From assembly GCA_020723105.1 (NCBI GenBank), contig DYJL01000002.1, positions 124,001 to 188,000 of the forward strand: DNA of 64,000 nucleotides. Reading direction: 5' to 3'. The notes beneath the pieces are model-generated. The model made no database searches. It was not told the DNA's origin and saw nothing but the letters and a program-made list of their open reading frames with translations. The stretch is from Nitrospira japonica (lineage in GTDB: Bacteria > Nitrospirota > Thermodesulfovibrionia > UBA6902). The translations under genes and the position numbers were made by a program. Below, piece after piece: positions 51,629 through 60,543 of the stretch. Numbering within the stretch: position 1 is the stretch's first letter; each line of letters starts with the position of its first letter.

Positions 51629-51836
51629 TAAAATGTTTAATTGGTTTTATTAGTTAAGGAAATGTTTTATTGGTTCTATTGGTTGCATTAGTTAAGAATA
51701 AAACTGGTCAAATTGATAGGGTTGGTTTTAACTAATAAAACCAATTAAACAAATAAAACTTTTTTTGTTAACCAATAAAACAAATAGAACTAATCGGACT
51801 AATAAAACCATTACTAATTATGTGGATTGAAATTAA
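51629..51836. repeat. Large imperfect inverted repeat of TTATTGGTT-type units
   Basis: A 23-base arm beginning GTTTAATTGGTTTTATTAGT at 51634-51656 has its exact reverse complement at 51728-51750. Outside and between, further units (TTTTATTGGTTCTATTGGTT, AACCAATAAAACAAATAGAA) pair imperfectly. The whole 208-base gap between the rfbC-like gene and rfbB is made of such units, and no ORF, terminator T-run or clear promoter could be separated from it. Confidence 0.85.
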
Positions 51837-52862
51837 ATGAGACTATTGGTAACAGGCGGTGCGGGGTTTATAGGCGCTAATTATATCAGATATGTGCTGT
51901 CTGCACATCCTGAACACCACATAATTAATTTAGATAAGATTACCTATTCGGGCAACCTTGAAAATCTTAAGGACATAGAAGAGCACCCAAATTATACTTT
52001 TATCAGGGCGGACATTTGCGACAGAAAATCGCTGGAAGGCGTAGAATTTGATGCAATAGTAAATTTTGCAGCGGAGAGTCACGTTGATAGAAGCATTCTT
52101 GATGCCTCTCCATTTCTTCAGACAAATATCATTGGCACTCACAATTTACTTGAGATAGCAAGGCAAAGAGACTGCATTTTTTTACATGTTTCAACTGATG
52201 AAGTATATGGCTCAATCGAAAAAGGCTCCTTTAATGAAAAATCCCCATTGATGCCGAATAGCCCTTATGCAGCAAGTAAGGCATCTTCCGACATGCTGGT
52301 CAGGGCCTATGTTGAAACGCATAATATAAGGGCCATGATAACCAGATGTTCAAATAATTACGGTCCCTACCAGTTTCCTGAGAAACTAATCCCGCTTGTG
52401 ATTATCAATGCGCTTAATAAGAAACTAATACCGGTTTATGGAGACGGTATGAATGTACGGGAGTGGATCTATGTTGAGGATCACTGCAAGGCAATCAATA
52501 CGGTCCTGCATAAAGGTACGCATGGAGAAATTTACAACATAGGTTCAGGCGATGAACAGGCCAACATTGACCTTGTCAAATTGCTTCTTGTAAAGATAGC
52601 AGAAAGGCTCGGACTGAAGGAGAACGGACTTGCCAGGCTGATTAATTTTGTAAAAGACAGACAAGGCCATGACAGGAGATATGCCATTGATTCGTCAAAG
52701 ATAGAGCAGCAGCTCGGCTGGAAATCGGAGGTCCGTTTTGATGAAGGAATTTCCAGAACCGTTGATTGGTATATTTCAAATAAACAGTGGTGGCAAAGGA
52801 TAATGTCAGGAGAATATATACAGTATTATAATGTTCAGTATGCTGAGAGGCTGAACAAATGA
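51837..52862 (+). CDS. rfbB: dTDP-glucose 4,6-dehydratase
   Basis: NAD-dependent short-chain dehydrogenase/reductase that forms dTDP-4-keto-6-deoxyglucose. 341 residues with the Rossmann motif VTGGAGFIGANYIRYVL (5-21), FAAESHVDRSILDASPFLQT, STDEVYGSI and active-site YAASKASSD (YxxxK). NYGPYQFPEKLIPLVI and VREWIYVEDHCKAI are family hallmarks. Preceded by a long repeat-filled gap, so it may have a separate promoter from rfbA. No clear Shine-Dalgarno. Overlaps rfbD by 4 bases. Confidence 0.96.
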   Translation: MRLLVTGGAGFIGANYIRYVLSAHPEHHIINLDKITYSGNLENLKDIEEHPNYTFIRADICDRKSLEGVEFDAIVNFAAESHVDRSILDASPFLQTNIIGTHNLLEIARQRDCIFLHVSTDEVYGSIEKGSFNEKSPLMPNSPYAASKASSDMLVRAYVETHNIRAMITRCSNNYGPYQFPEKLIPLVIINALNKKLIPVYGDGMNVREWIYVEDHCKAINTVLHKGTHGEIYNIGSGDEQANIDLVKLLLVKIAERLGLKENGLARLINFVKDRQGHDRRYAIDSSKIEQQLGWKSEVRFDEGISRTVDWYISNKQWWQRIMSGEYIQYYNVQYAERLNK

Positions 52863-53689
52863 AGATTGCTGTAACTGGTTCAGACGGGATGCTTGGTTCC
52901 GATATAAGAAAAGTTTTCTCAGATGTTGATCTTGTAAATTTTACACTCCATGATTTTGATATCGCTGATCTTGATAAATCTCTTAAAGCAATAAAGGAAA
53001 CAAAACCGGATTATCTGATACATGTTGCAGCTTATACAGATGTTGACGGTTGCGAGAGTAATCCTGAAACGGCGTTTCATGTAAATGGGGTTGGCACAAG
53101 AAACATTACCATGGCATGTGATGAAACCAAATGCCCAATAATTTATATCAGCACTGATTATGTATTTGACGGCACTAAGAACGAACTTTATGATGAATGG
53201 GATAAGCCAAATCCTATAAACAAATATGGCCTTTCAAAATTACTCGGAGAGCAGTTTGTAAAATCACTGACAAACAGATTTTATATTGTCAGGACTTCAT
53301 GGCTCTATGGGAAAAATGGCAAAAATTTTGTTGATACAATAATAAGGCTCTTGTCGGAGAAGAAAGAAATAGATGTTGTTAATGATCAGACGGGCTCCCC
53401 AACATGCACTTATGATCTCGCGACAAAACTGAGGGAGTTAATCGGGAGAGGCTATGGTACATATCATGTAACCAACTCATCACATTGTTCATGGTATGAG
53501 TTTGCTGTTGAGATAGCAAAGATAAAGGGGATTGACAAGAAGATCAACCCGATAACTTCCGACAAATTAAACAGACCTGCCAAAAGACCTGCCTTTTCCG
53601 TGCTTAATAACACCATGCTGAAACTTGAGGGGATAAAACCCGCCCGGCACTGGAAAGAAGCGCTGAAGGATTACCTGAAATTACTGTAA
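52859..53689 (+). CDS. rfbD: dTDP-4-dehydrorhamnose reductase
   Basis: Reduces dTDP-4-keto-rhamnose to dTDP-rhamnose, the last step of the pathway. The 276-residue SDR protein has AVTGSDGMLGSDIRKVF, VAAYTDVDGCESNPETAFHV, ISTDYVFDG and YGLSKLLGEQFV (YxxxK), then RTSWLYGKNGKNFV. Start overlaps the rfbB stop (ATGA). dTDP-rhamnose would feed O-antigen or other surface glycan made elsewhere in the genome. Confidence 0.95.
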   Translation: MKIAVTGSDGMLGSDIRKVFSDVDLVNFTLHDFDIADLDKSLKAIKETKPDYLIHVAAYTDVDGCESNPETAFHVNGVGTRNITMACDETKCPIIYISTDYVFDGTKNELYDEWDKPNPINKYGLSKLLGEQFVKSLTNRFYIVRTSWLYGKNGKNFVDTIIRLLSEKKEIDVVNDQTGSPTCTYDLATKLRELIGRGYGTYHVTNSSHCSWYEFAVEIAKIKGIDKKINPITSDKLNRPAKRPAFSVLNNTMLKLEGIKPARHWKEALKDYLKLL

Positions 53690-53717
53690 CGTTCTCCGTG
53701 ATGATGGGATGAGATAG

Positions 53718-54080
53718 ATGTTCTACCGAATCGCTGCAGATATCATTGTCATTCTTCATTTCTTCTGGATAATATTTCTCATCTTTGGCGCCTTCATCGG
53801 AAGAAAGTATAGATGGGTTAGAAGAATCCATATCGGCGGTATCATATTTGCACTCGTCATACAATTTTTCGGCTGGTATTGTCCCTTCACACATCTTGAA
53901 ATATGGTTGAGACAAATGCATGAGCCATCACAAAGTTACTCCGGCTCATTTATAATTCATTATGTTGAGAAAATTGTATATATCAATCTTTCTCCCGAAA
54001 TAATTTTAATATCAACAATCATTCTTGCTGCCGTCTCATTATGGTTATATTCTCCACGTCATAAAAAGTCTTATATGTGA
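53718..54080 (+). CDS. DUF2784 membrane protein
   Basis: A 120-residue protein with about three hydrophobic helices (about 5-27, 38-55, 92-112), beginning FYRIAADIIVILHFFWIIFL, with IQFFGWYCPFTHLEIWLR and a following YSGSFIIHYVEKIVY; this is the DUF2784 pattern. Function unknown. It stands 28 bases after rfbD and could be the last gene of that transcript. The 160 bases after it hold a small GCAGGA/TCCTGC hairpin (54165-54179) and the rpsO promoter. Confidence 0.85.
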   Translation: MFYRIAADIIVILHFFWIIFLIFGAFIGRKYRWVRRIHIGGIIFALVIQFFGWYCPFTHLEIWLRQMHEPSQSYSGSFIIHYVEKIVYINLSPEIILISTIILAAVSLWLYSPRHKKSYM

Positions 54081-54184
54081 AGACGTAAGATCAATGAATT
54101 GAATTAGGGACATTATCTCTCATTGTGATTTTTCTGTATAATCATTTATAATTATCTAACCGATGCAGGATTTTCCTGCCTGGG

Positions 54185-54214
54185 TTTACTTACAGAATCT
54201 ATTTATGGTAGAAT
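54185..54214 (+). promoter_or_regulatory. Probable rpsO-pnp promoter
   Basis: TTTACT (54185-54190) and TAGAAT (54209-54214), 18-base spacer, 26 bases before the rpsO ATG. A small GCAGGA/TCCTGC hairpin lies just upstream. Confidence 0.55.
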
Positions 54215-54240
54215 TTTTTTCTTAGAAGAAAGGTGATGTC

Positions 54241-54510
54241 ATGTCATTAGCAAGAGAACAGAAAGAAACAATTATTAAAGATTACAAGTTGCATGAAGGT
54301 GATACAGGTTCGCCGGAGGTTCAGATAGCACTGATAAGTGAGCGGCTGAACAGCCTTACGACGCACTTTCAGGCCCACAAAAAAGACCACCACTCTCGGA
54401 GAGGTCTTTTAAAACTTGTAGGGCAAAGACGCAGACTATTAATTTATCTAAAGACAACCGACAAAGAAAGATATGAGCAACTTATCAAAAAACTCGGATT
54501 GAGAAAGTGA
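54241..54510 (+). CDS. rpsO: 30S ribosomal protein S15
   Basis: An 89-residue ribosomal protein that binds 16S rRNA in the platform of the small subunit. Motifs [40 protein letters not shown] and [20 protein letters not shown] are standard. AAAGGTG lies 7 bases upstream. It is followed after 5 bases by pnp, the classical rpsO-pnp pair. Confidence 0.98.
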   Translation: MSLAREQKETIIKDYKLHEGDTGSPEVQIALISERLNSLTTHFQAHKKDHHSRRGLLKLVGQRRRLLIYLKTTDKERYEQLIKKLGLRK

Positions 54511-54515
54511 ACTGA

Positions 54516-56609
54516 ATGACACATGTTGAAATTGAAGTCAAAGGAAAACCCCTTTATCTTGAAACAGGACGTTTTGCCAGGCAGGCTGACGGATCTGTTA
54601 TTGCCAGATACGGCGACACTGTTATATTAGCAACGGCTGTAGCTGCCAAAGAACCCAAAAAAAATATAGATTTTTTCCCCCTCACCATTGATTATCAGGA
54701 AAAGGCTTATGCTGCGGGTAAGATCCCAGGAGGCTTTTTTAAAAGAGAGGGTCGCCCGAGTGAAAAGGAAGTCCTTACTTCCCGCCTTATTGACAGGCCT
54801 ATCAGACCTCTTTTCCCCCATGGATTTTATTCAGAGACTCAGGGGATTGTTTCGGTGCTCTCCTTCGGCAATGAAAACATATCTGATATCCTTGGCATAA
54901 TAGGAATGTCTGCGGCGCTTGGTATTTCAGATATTCCTTTTGAAAAGCCTGTAGGCGCTGCAAGAATAGGCATTCTCAAAGATTCTTTTGTTGTGAATCC
55001 CGATCTTCAGGAAGTGGAAGAATGCGATTTCATTATGGTCGTTGCCGGCAGCGAAGATGCAGTCGGCATGGTAGAGGGCGGAGGACTTGAAATTACGGAA
55101 GCAGTCCTGCTCGAAGCGCTTGATATTGCGCATGAGGAAATAAAAAAAGTCATTGCCCTGCAGAAGCAGTTAATATCTATGGTGGGTAGACCTAAAAGAC
55201 AGGTTAATCCTCCAAAGATGGATGACACATTAACATCTGCAATTTCAGGACTTTCACTGGAAAAGATAAAACAGGCAATTATTATCCCTGATAAATTAAG
55301 AAGACAGGATACTCTTAATGATATATTGAAAGATGTTATTACTGCTCTCAATACCGGTGAAGAAGATATTTCAAAGGATATCATGTACTTTTTTAATAAA
55401 TTAGAAAAAGATCTCGTGCGCAACATGATTCTGCAGCAGGGAATCCGGGCTGACGGACGCCGGCCGGATGAAATAAGGAAGATAAGCTGTGACGTAGGAA
55501 TTCTTCCGAGGACGCACGGCTCGGCTCTTTTTGTGCGAGGCGAGACTCAGTGCCTTGCTGCGGTTACACTCGGCACTGCAGAAGACGAGCAAAGAATTGA
55601 TGCGCTTGAAGGCGAGTCAAAAAAGACCTTCATGCTTCATTATAATTTCCCTCCTTTCAGTGTGGGCGAAGTAAAGCCGCTTCGTTCTCCAGGCCGGAGA
55701 GAAATTGGCCACGGCATGCTCGCAGAAAAGGCCCTGAAAGTTGTGTTGCCGGAAAGAAACAAGTTCCCTTATACAATACGCATTGTAGCTGATATACTCG
55801 AATCAAATGGTTCATCCTCCATGGCCACAGTATGTGGCGGTACTCTGGCGCTCATGGATGCCGGAGTGCCGATAAGAACTCCGGTTGCCGGCATTGCGAT
55901 GGGACTTATTCAGGAAGGCGAACAGACAGTAATTCTCAAAGATATACTCGGTCTTGAAGATCATCTTGGAGATATGGATTTTAAGGTTACTGGTACAGAG
56001 GAAGGTATTACAGCATTTCAAATGGATGTAAAGATTGGCGGAGTAAGCCGTGAAATAATGGCCGGAGCATTAGAAAAGGCCAAAGAGGGAAGGCTTTATA
56101 TTCTTCAGAGAATGAAGGAGATACTTGCAAGTCCCAGAGAGAGTCTCGCAACTCATGCCCCAAGGATTTTTACAATACAGATTAACCCTGAAAAGATAAG
56201 AGAAGTAATCGGGTCCGGAGGTAAGGTTATCCGTGGTATTGTTGAACAGACGGGCGTAAAGATAGACATTGAAGATACTGGTATTGTAAATATTGCAGCA
56301 GTAGACGAAGGTTCTGCACAGAAGGCGATAGATATTATAAAGGGAATAGTCGCTGAAGCTGAAGTTGGAAAGCTTTACATGGGAAAGGTCAAGAGAATAG
56401 TGGATTTTGGCGCCTTTGTAGAAATATTCCCTGGAACAGAAGGCCTGCTTCACATCTCGCAAATTTCTGATAAGAGGATTGCAAAAGTTACAGACGTACT
56501 TAAGGAAGGGGAAGAAGTTCTTGTCAAGGTTATAGAAGTTGACAAGATGGGAAGAGTGCGTCTAAGCAAAAGAGAAGCAGTCAAAGAACAGCCTTCTGGA
56601 AATGGTTAA
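54516..56609 (+). CDS. pnp: Polyribonucleotide nucleotidyltransferase (PNPase)
   Basis: Phosphorolytic 3'-5' exoribonuclease of 697 residues, core of the RNA degradosome. Two RNase PH domains (ETGRFARQADGSVIARYGDT; second starting near ILQQGIRADGRRPDEIRKIS), a linking helical domain, then KH (REVIGSGGKVIRGIVEQTG, about 567-585) and S1 (GKVKRIVDFGAFVEIFPGTE, about 627). Ends in a short tail. Overlaps the M16 peptidase start by 8 bases, so all three genes form one unit. Confidence 0.98.
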   Translation: MTHVEIEVKGKPLYLETGRFARQADGSVIARYGDTVILATAVAAKEPKKNIDFFPLTIDYQEKAYAAGKIPGGFFKREGRPSEKEVLTSRLIDRPIRPLFPHGFYSETQGIVSVLSFGNENISDILGIIGMSAALGISDIPFEKPVGAARIGILKDSFVVNPDLQEVEECDFIMVVAGSEDAVGMVEGGGLEITEAVLLEALDIAHEEIKKVIALQKQLISMVGRPKRQVNPPKMDDTLTSAISGLSLEKIKQAIIIPDKLRRQDTLNDILKDVITALNTGEEDISKDIMYFFNKLEKDLVRNMILQQGIRADGRRPDEIRKISCDVGILPRTHGSALFVRGETQCLAAVTLGTAEDEQRIDALEGESKKTFMLHYNFPPFSVGEVKPLRSPGRREIGHGMLAEKALKVVLPERNKFPYTIRIVADILESNGSSSMATVCGGTLALMDAGVPIRTPVAGIAMGLIQEGEQTVILKDILGLEDHLGDMDFKVTGTEEGITAFQMDVKIGGVSREIMAGALEKAKEGRLYILQRMKEILASPRESLATHAPRIFTIQINPEKIREVIGSGGKVIRGIVEQTGVKIDIEDTGIVNIAAVDEGSAQKAIDIIKGIVAEAEVGKLYMGKVKRIVDFGAFVEIFPGTEGLLHISQISDKRIAKVTDVLKEGEEVLVKVIEVDKMGRVRLSKREAVKEQPSGNG

Positions 56610-57855
56610 GAAAGTACTCCTCAACAATCAAATACCTGTTCTCCTGGAAACAGTAAAAGAAACGCGCTCCCTGTGCATGGGTATATGGGTCAAGACCGGC
56701 GCGCGATATGAGCAGCCGGATCATAATGGTATGTCCCATTTCCTGGAACATATGTTTTTTAAGGGGACGGAGCGGCGTACCGCAGAAGATATTGCAATGG
56801 AGACAGACTCTCTAGGTGGAGAATTAAATGCTCTCACATCCTCAGAATACACCCTTTTTTATATAAAAGTCCTGGACGAATATATTGAGAAAGCTGTAGA
56901 CCTTCTGACAGACATATTCCTTTTTTCAACCCTTCCCGAAACTGGCATAGAAAAGGAAAAGAACATCATCAATGAGGAAATAAAAATGGTTGAGGATTCG
57001 CCTGCCGATTATGTTCACGAATTATTCAGCAGAAATGTCTGGGGAACAGAGGGGCTGGGGCAACCAGTGCTCGGAAGAGAGGAGATCATTAAGACCTTCA
57101 CAAGAGAAGATCTTTTGAAATATATAAGCAGACATTATGGAAGAGAAAATATTATCGTTGCCTGTAGCGGCAATTTCGTGGAAGAGCAATTCATTGGATA
57201 TCTGAATAAAAGTCTTGGCAAATTGCATCGGAGCTGTGAGACAAGAGGTGAATTACCTCCTGAATATATCAGTGGGTTAAATGTAGTACCCAAAGATTTA
57301 TCAGAAGCACATGTATGCCTTGGACTTAAAGGCATTCCATATGGGAGTGAAAACAGATACTCAATGCATTTGCTTAATACAATTTTTGGTTCTGGTTACA
57401 GCTCCAGGCTTTTTCAGAATATCAGGGAAAAAAGGGGGCTGGTGTATTCTATATATTCTTTCCATATGTCATATTCAGATACCGGGCTCTGGGCTGTCTA
57501 TGCCGGCACTGATAGAAAACATCTCAGAGAGGTTGTTGACATTACTGTTGATGAGATGAGAAACCTGTCAAAAACGGTTACCTCTGATGAACTGCAGCGG
57601 GCCAAGGCACAGCTCAAGGGAAATCTTATCCTCGCACTTGAATCAACAAGCAATAAGATGACAAATATTGCCAAACAGGAAATATATTATGGAAGATATT
57701 TTTCTCCTGAAGAGGTTATCAGGATAGTGGAATCAGTAACTCTTGAGAATATAAAAGACCTCGCCTGGAAGCTCACGGGAGACAATCCGTTAGCTGTGAC
57801 CGTATACGGCCCTGTGAAGGAAGAGGACATTAGAGACTTTGGCAGGCTTTTATAA
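56602..57855 (+). CDS. M16 family zinc peptidase
   Basis: A 417-residue inverzincin: zinc motif HFLEH (46-50) with the distal Glu at about 126 (INEEIKMVED), the HxxEHx76E arrangement. The second half (SEAHVCLGLKGIPYGSENRY, GSGYSSRLFQNIREKRGLVY) is the inactive partner domain with the R/Y motif. This type of gene often follows pnp in bacteria; substrates are not known. Overlaps pnp by 8 bases and, at its 3' end, runs 26 bases into the convergent cysteine desulfurase gene. Confidence 0.92.
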   Translation: MVKKVLLNNQIPVLLETVKETRSLCMGIWVKTGARYEQPDHNGMSHFLEHMFFKGTERRTAEDIAMETDSLGGELNALTSSEYTLFYIKVLDEYIEKAVDLLTDIFLFSTLPETGIEKEKNIINEEIKMVEDSPADYVHELFSRNVWGTEGLGQPVLGREEIIKTFTREDLLKYISRHYGRENIIVACSGNFVEEQFIGYLNKSLGKLHRSCETRGELPPEYISGLNVVPKDLSEAHVCLGLKGIPYGSENRYSMHLLNTIFGSGYSSRLFQNIREKRGLVYSIYSFHMSYSDTGLWAVYAGTDRKHLREVVDITVDEMRNLSKTVTSDELQRAKAQLKGNLILALESTSNKMTNIAKQEIYYGRYFSPEEVIRIVESVTLENIKDLAWKLTGDNPLAVTVYGPVKEEDIRDFGRLL

Positions 57856-58948
57856 TAGCCTTTACAGCAATCTTTATCTGTCTCTCAGTCGTATCCCTGC
57901 CAAGACTTAATCTTACTGCTGAAAGTGCACGTTCATCGCTCAGTCCCATTGCTTTGAGAACTGGCGACGGGGTGTGTCTGCCTTCATGACATGCGGAGCC
58001 GGTTGAGGCGGCAACTTCATTCTTTAATCTCTCCAGGAGTACAGAACCCATTATGTTTGGAAAAGAGATATTTAGTGTATTAGGCAGTTTTTTTGAAGGG
58101 TGTCCGTTTAACTTTAAACCTGGAATTTGTGTGCGCAATTCATTGAACAATATTTTTGAGAGATATTTCATATTCTGAACTCTGCTCTTTAATTCCTTTT
58201 TTGCAATTTCTGCAGCCTTGCCAAGCCCGGCAAGGGAACATACATTTTCTGTTCCAGGGCGTAATCCTTTTTCATGAGAGGCCCCTAACATAAGAGGTTT
58301 CAGTTTAACGCCGTTTCTAATATAGAGTGCACCGACGCCCTTGGGGCCATAGAATTTGTGTGAGACAATAGTCAGAAGATCTGTACTGAATTTTTTGACG
58401 TTAACAGGCACCTTTCCGACAGATTGTGCTGCATCGGTATGAAATATTATCCCTCTGTCCTTTACGAGTTTCCCGATTTCAGCTATAGGCTGAATAACGC
58501 CGGTTTCATTATTTGAATGCATGATGGTTATGAGAATGGTGTCTTTTCTTAAATTTTTCACTAAAGCATCAGGATTGATAATTCCATACTTGTTTACAGG
58601 AAGATATGTTATTTTGAAATTTTGCTGTTCGAGATATTTTAGAGGCTTCAATACAGCAGGATGCTCAATGCAGGATGTAATGATATGGCCCGATTTAAAC
58701 CTTCTTGCAGTTCCTAAGATTGCCATATTGTTTGCCTCTGTGCCTCCTGATGTGAAGATGATCTCATTCGGGGTTGCACCTATTAGGTCTGCCAGATGGT
58801 TACGGGCTTTATCAACGGCTTGCCTTGCGCAATGCCCGTAAGAATGAGCGCTTGAAGGATTGCCGAAGTTTTCTTTCAGGCACTGTTTGATAACATCAAT
58901 AACTTCGGGCAGCAAAGGGGTGGTGGCATTGTTATCGAGGTATATCAT
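57830..58948 (-). CDS. Cysteine desulfurase (NifS/IscS type)
   Basis: PLP enzyme of 372 residues that takes sulfur from cysteine for Fe-S clusters and other sulfur uses. MIYLDNNATTPLLPEVIDVI at the start, FTSGGTEANNMAI, HSNNETGVIQPI, PLP lysine in SHKFYGPKGVGALYIR, and active Cys in GSACHEGRHTPSPVLKAMG. Active Cys lies in a loop typical of group I (NifS/IscS). No iscU or regulator sits next to it. Its 3' end overlaps the M16 gene on the opposite strand. Confidence 0.94.
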   Translation of the reverse strand: MIYLDNNATTPLLPEVIDVIKQCLKENFGNPSSAHSYGHCARQAVDKARNHLADLIGATPNEIIFTSGGTEANNMAILGTARRFKSGHIITSCIEHPAVLKPLKYLEQQNFKITYLPVNKYGIINPDALVKNLRKDTILITIMHSNNETGVIQPIAEIGKLVKDRGIIFHTDAAQSVGKVPVNVKKFSTDLLTIVSHKFYGPKGVGALYIRNGVKLKPLMLGASHEKGLRPGTENVCSLAGLGKAAEIAKKELKSRVQNMKYLSKILFNELRTQIPGLKLNGHPSKKLPNTLNISFPNIMGSVLLERLKNEVAASTGSACHEGRHTPSPVLKAMGLSDERALSAVRLSLGRDTTERQIKIAVKAIIKACQSL

Positions 58949-58976
58949 TTCCAGTTAAAAAATTAAAACATTTACA

Positions 58977-59115
58977 TTAGAGGAGGCATGAAAAAAAACA
59001 TCTTTAAAGCGATAAGATTTTGGATGTTGAATTATAAATCTTAGATTTACAGAGTGCATTTTTTCTGTATTCGCCAGGGTATCGCAAAATATGTGTTTTC
59101 TCATGCTCCTCTAAA
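58977..59115. repeat. Segment bounded by inverted TTAGAGGAG-CATGA ends
   Basis: TTAGAGGAGGCATGAAAA at the left is mirrored by TTTTCTCATGCTCCTCTAA at the right, one base of difference in spacing, 139 bases end to end. The interior has no clear gene, only a weak 49-codon frame on the minus strand. It lies in the gap between rapZ and the cysteine desulfurase gene, where the promoter of the latter must be. Confidence 0.7.
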
Positions 59116-59130
59116 TTCATTGCTTATTGA

Positions 59131-59997
59131 TTATTTATAATGAATATCCCTGTGGGTTAGCGATACGTTTATTTTGTTTTTTTCGAACCGCTTTCTGATT
59201 TCTTCAGAGATAACAGGGGATCTGTGTCTGCCACCGGTACAACCAATACCTATGGTGAGGTAACTTTTCCCTTCGTTTTTGTAAAGAGGTATGATGTGGT
59301 CCAGAAGCGGATTTAGTTTATTAAGAAAATGGTTGGTCTCATTCAGAGAAAGAACATACTTTCTGACTTTTGCCGAGGTCCCTGGAAAATGTTTGAGTTT
59401 CGGTATGAAATATGGATTCGGCAAAAATCGCACATCAAACAGCAGGTCAGCTTCTTTTGGCACCCCATATTTATAGCCGAAAGAAATAAGGTTAACGGAC
59501 ATTTCACGGCGGCCTTTCTTGAGATAAGAGTCTGTTATCAGTTTGCGCAATTGATGGGGAGTTAAAGCAGATGAGTCTATGATTTTATCAGCTTCTTTGC
59601 GTATAGGGGCAAGCAGCGCTGCTTCCCTGTGCAGGGCTTTCTTGAGATCTTTGTATCCAAGCGGATGTGGTCTTCTGGTCTCTTTGAATCTTGTGATAAG
59701 CACCTCGTCGAGCGCTTCAAGAAATATGATTTCCACCTTATGCTTTTTTCTGAGAGCTGAGACTGTCTCTGAAAAATCAGAAAGAAATTTTCTCTCTCTT
59801 ATATCAATCCCGACAGCAATCTTCGATATTGAAGGGGTCTTGCCGATAAGTTCTACAAGCTTCCTTATAAGGGAGGAGGGCATATTGTCCACACAAAAAA
59901 AGCCGCTGTCCTCAAAGGCACGCAGCGCTATTGTTTTTCCGGCTCCGGATAATCCGGTGAGGATAACAATTAACAAACTGCTCTTGTGCTTGTTCAC
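59131..59997 (-). CDS. rapZ: RNase adapter / nucleotide-binding protein RapZ (YvcJ)
   Basis: A 288-residue P-loop protein: Walker A LTGLSGAGKTIALRAFEDSG (14-33), CVDNMPSSLI, VRFLPNPYFIPKL and the C-terminal GIGCTGGRHRSPVISEEI. In E. coli RapZ guides RNase E to the GlmZ RNA and so sets glucosamine-6-phosphate synthesis. The start overlaps the hpf stop by 4 bases, and the order lptCAB-rpoN-hpf-rapZ matches the conserved rpoN operon. Confidence 0.94.
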   Translation of the reverse strand: MNKHKSSLLIVILTGLSGAGKTIALRAFEDSGFFCVDNMPSSLIRKLVELIGKTPSISKIAVGIDIRERKFLSDFSETVSALRKKHKVEIIFLEALDEVLITRFKETRRPHPLGYKDLKKALHREAALLAPIRKEADKIIDSSALTPHQLRKLITDSYLKKGRREMSVNLISFGYKYGVPKEADLLFDVRFLPNPYFIPKLKHFPGTSAKVRKYVLSLNETNHFLNKLNPLLDHIIPLYKNEGKSYLTIGIGCTGGRHRSPVISEEIRKRFEKNKINVSLTHRDIHYK

Positions 59998-60509
59998 TTT
60001 ACCGGTTCTATCAGTCCGAAGTTTCCGTCTTTTCTTTTATACAAGACATTAATATCCCCTGATGAGGCATTTGTAAAAACAAAGAAATTTTTATCCAGAA
60101 GGTCCATCTGCATGGCCGCTTCCTCTACTCCCATTGGCTTTATGTCAAAGGCTTTCTTCTTTATGATCAGGGGCGTTGACTTTACTGCTTCTTCCGGAGC
60201 AACTGATTTGTTTTTACCCTTCCTCTGTGAAACAATTTTCTCTTTATATTTTTTTATCTGGCGTTCGAGTTTATCAACGACTTCATCAATGGATGAGTAC
60301 ATCTCGCCGGTTATGCTCTCAGCCTGTATAAGCAACCCATTGACTTTCAAAAGCACCTCAGCCCGGTGCCTGTATTTTTCAACACTAAGGGTAACGATGG
60401 CTTCTGTAATATTGCTGATATATTTTTCAAATTTACCAATCTTTTCCTCTGCATAGTCTTTCAGTGTTTTTGTGAGATCCATGTGTTTGCAATTAATGAT
60501 AATGTTCAT
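59994..60509 (-). CDS. hpf: Ribosome hibernation promoting factor (long form)
   Basis: A 171-residue protein with the S30AE/RaiA domain (MNIIINCKHMDLTKTLKDYA to about 95), a variable linker, and a C-terminal dimerisation domain (PMGVEEAAMQMDLLDKNFFV, NASSGDINVLYKRKDGNFGL). The long form joins 70S ribosomes into 100S dimers in resting cells. AGGAGGAAGATC precedes the ATG. Overlaps rapZ by 4 bases and follows rpoN by 34. Confidence 0.95.
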   Translation of the reverse strand: MNIIINCKHMDLTKTLKDYAEEKIGKFEKYISNITEAIVTLSVEKYRHRAEVLLKVNGLLIQAESITGEMYSSIDEVVDKLERQIKKYKEKIVSQRKGKNKSVAPEEAVKSTPLIIKKKAFDIKPMGVEEAAMQMDLLDKNFFVFTNASSGDINVLYKRKDGNFGLIEPVK

Positions 60510-60543
60510 GATCTTCCTCCTTTAGATAGTAGCTAATGGCCAA

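Noticed and set aside
51629-51836. CRISPR-like array
   Set aside because: Units are irregular, in both orientations, with no constant repeat or unique spacers, and no cas genes are near.
58955-59104. Minus-strand 49-codon frame within the inverted-repeat segment
   Set aside because: GAGGAG is only one base before the ATG, the composition is unremarkable and most of the frame lies within the repeat-bounded segment; not enough support for a gene.
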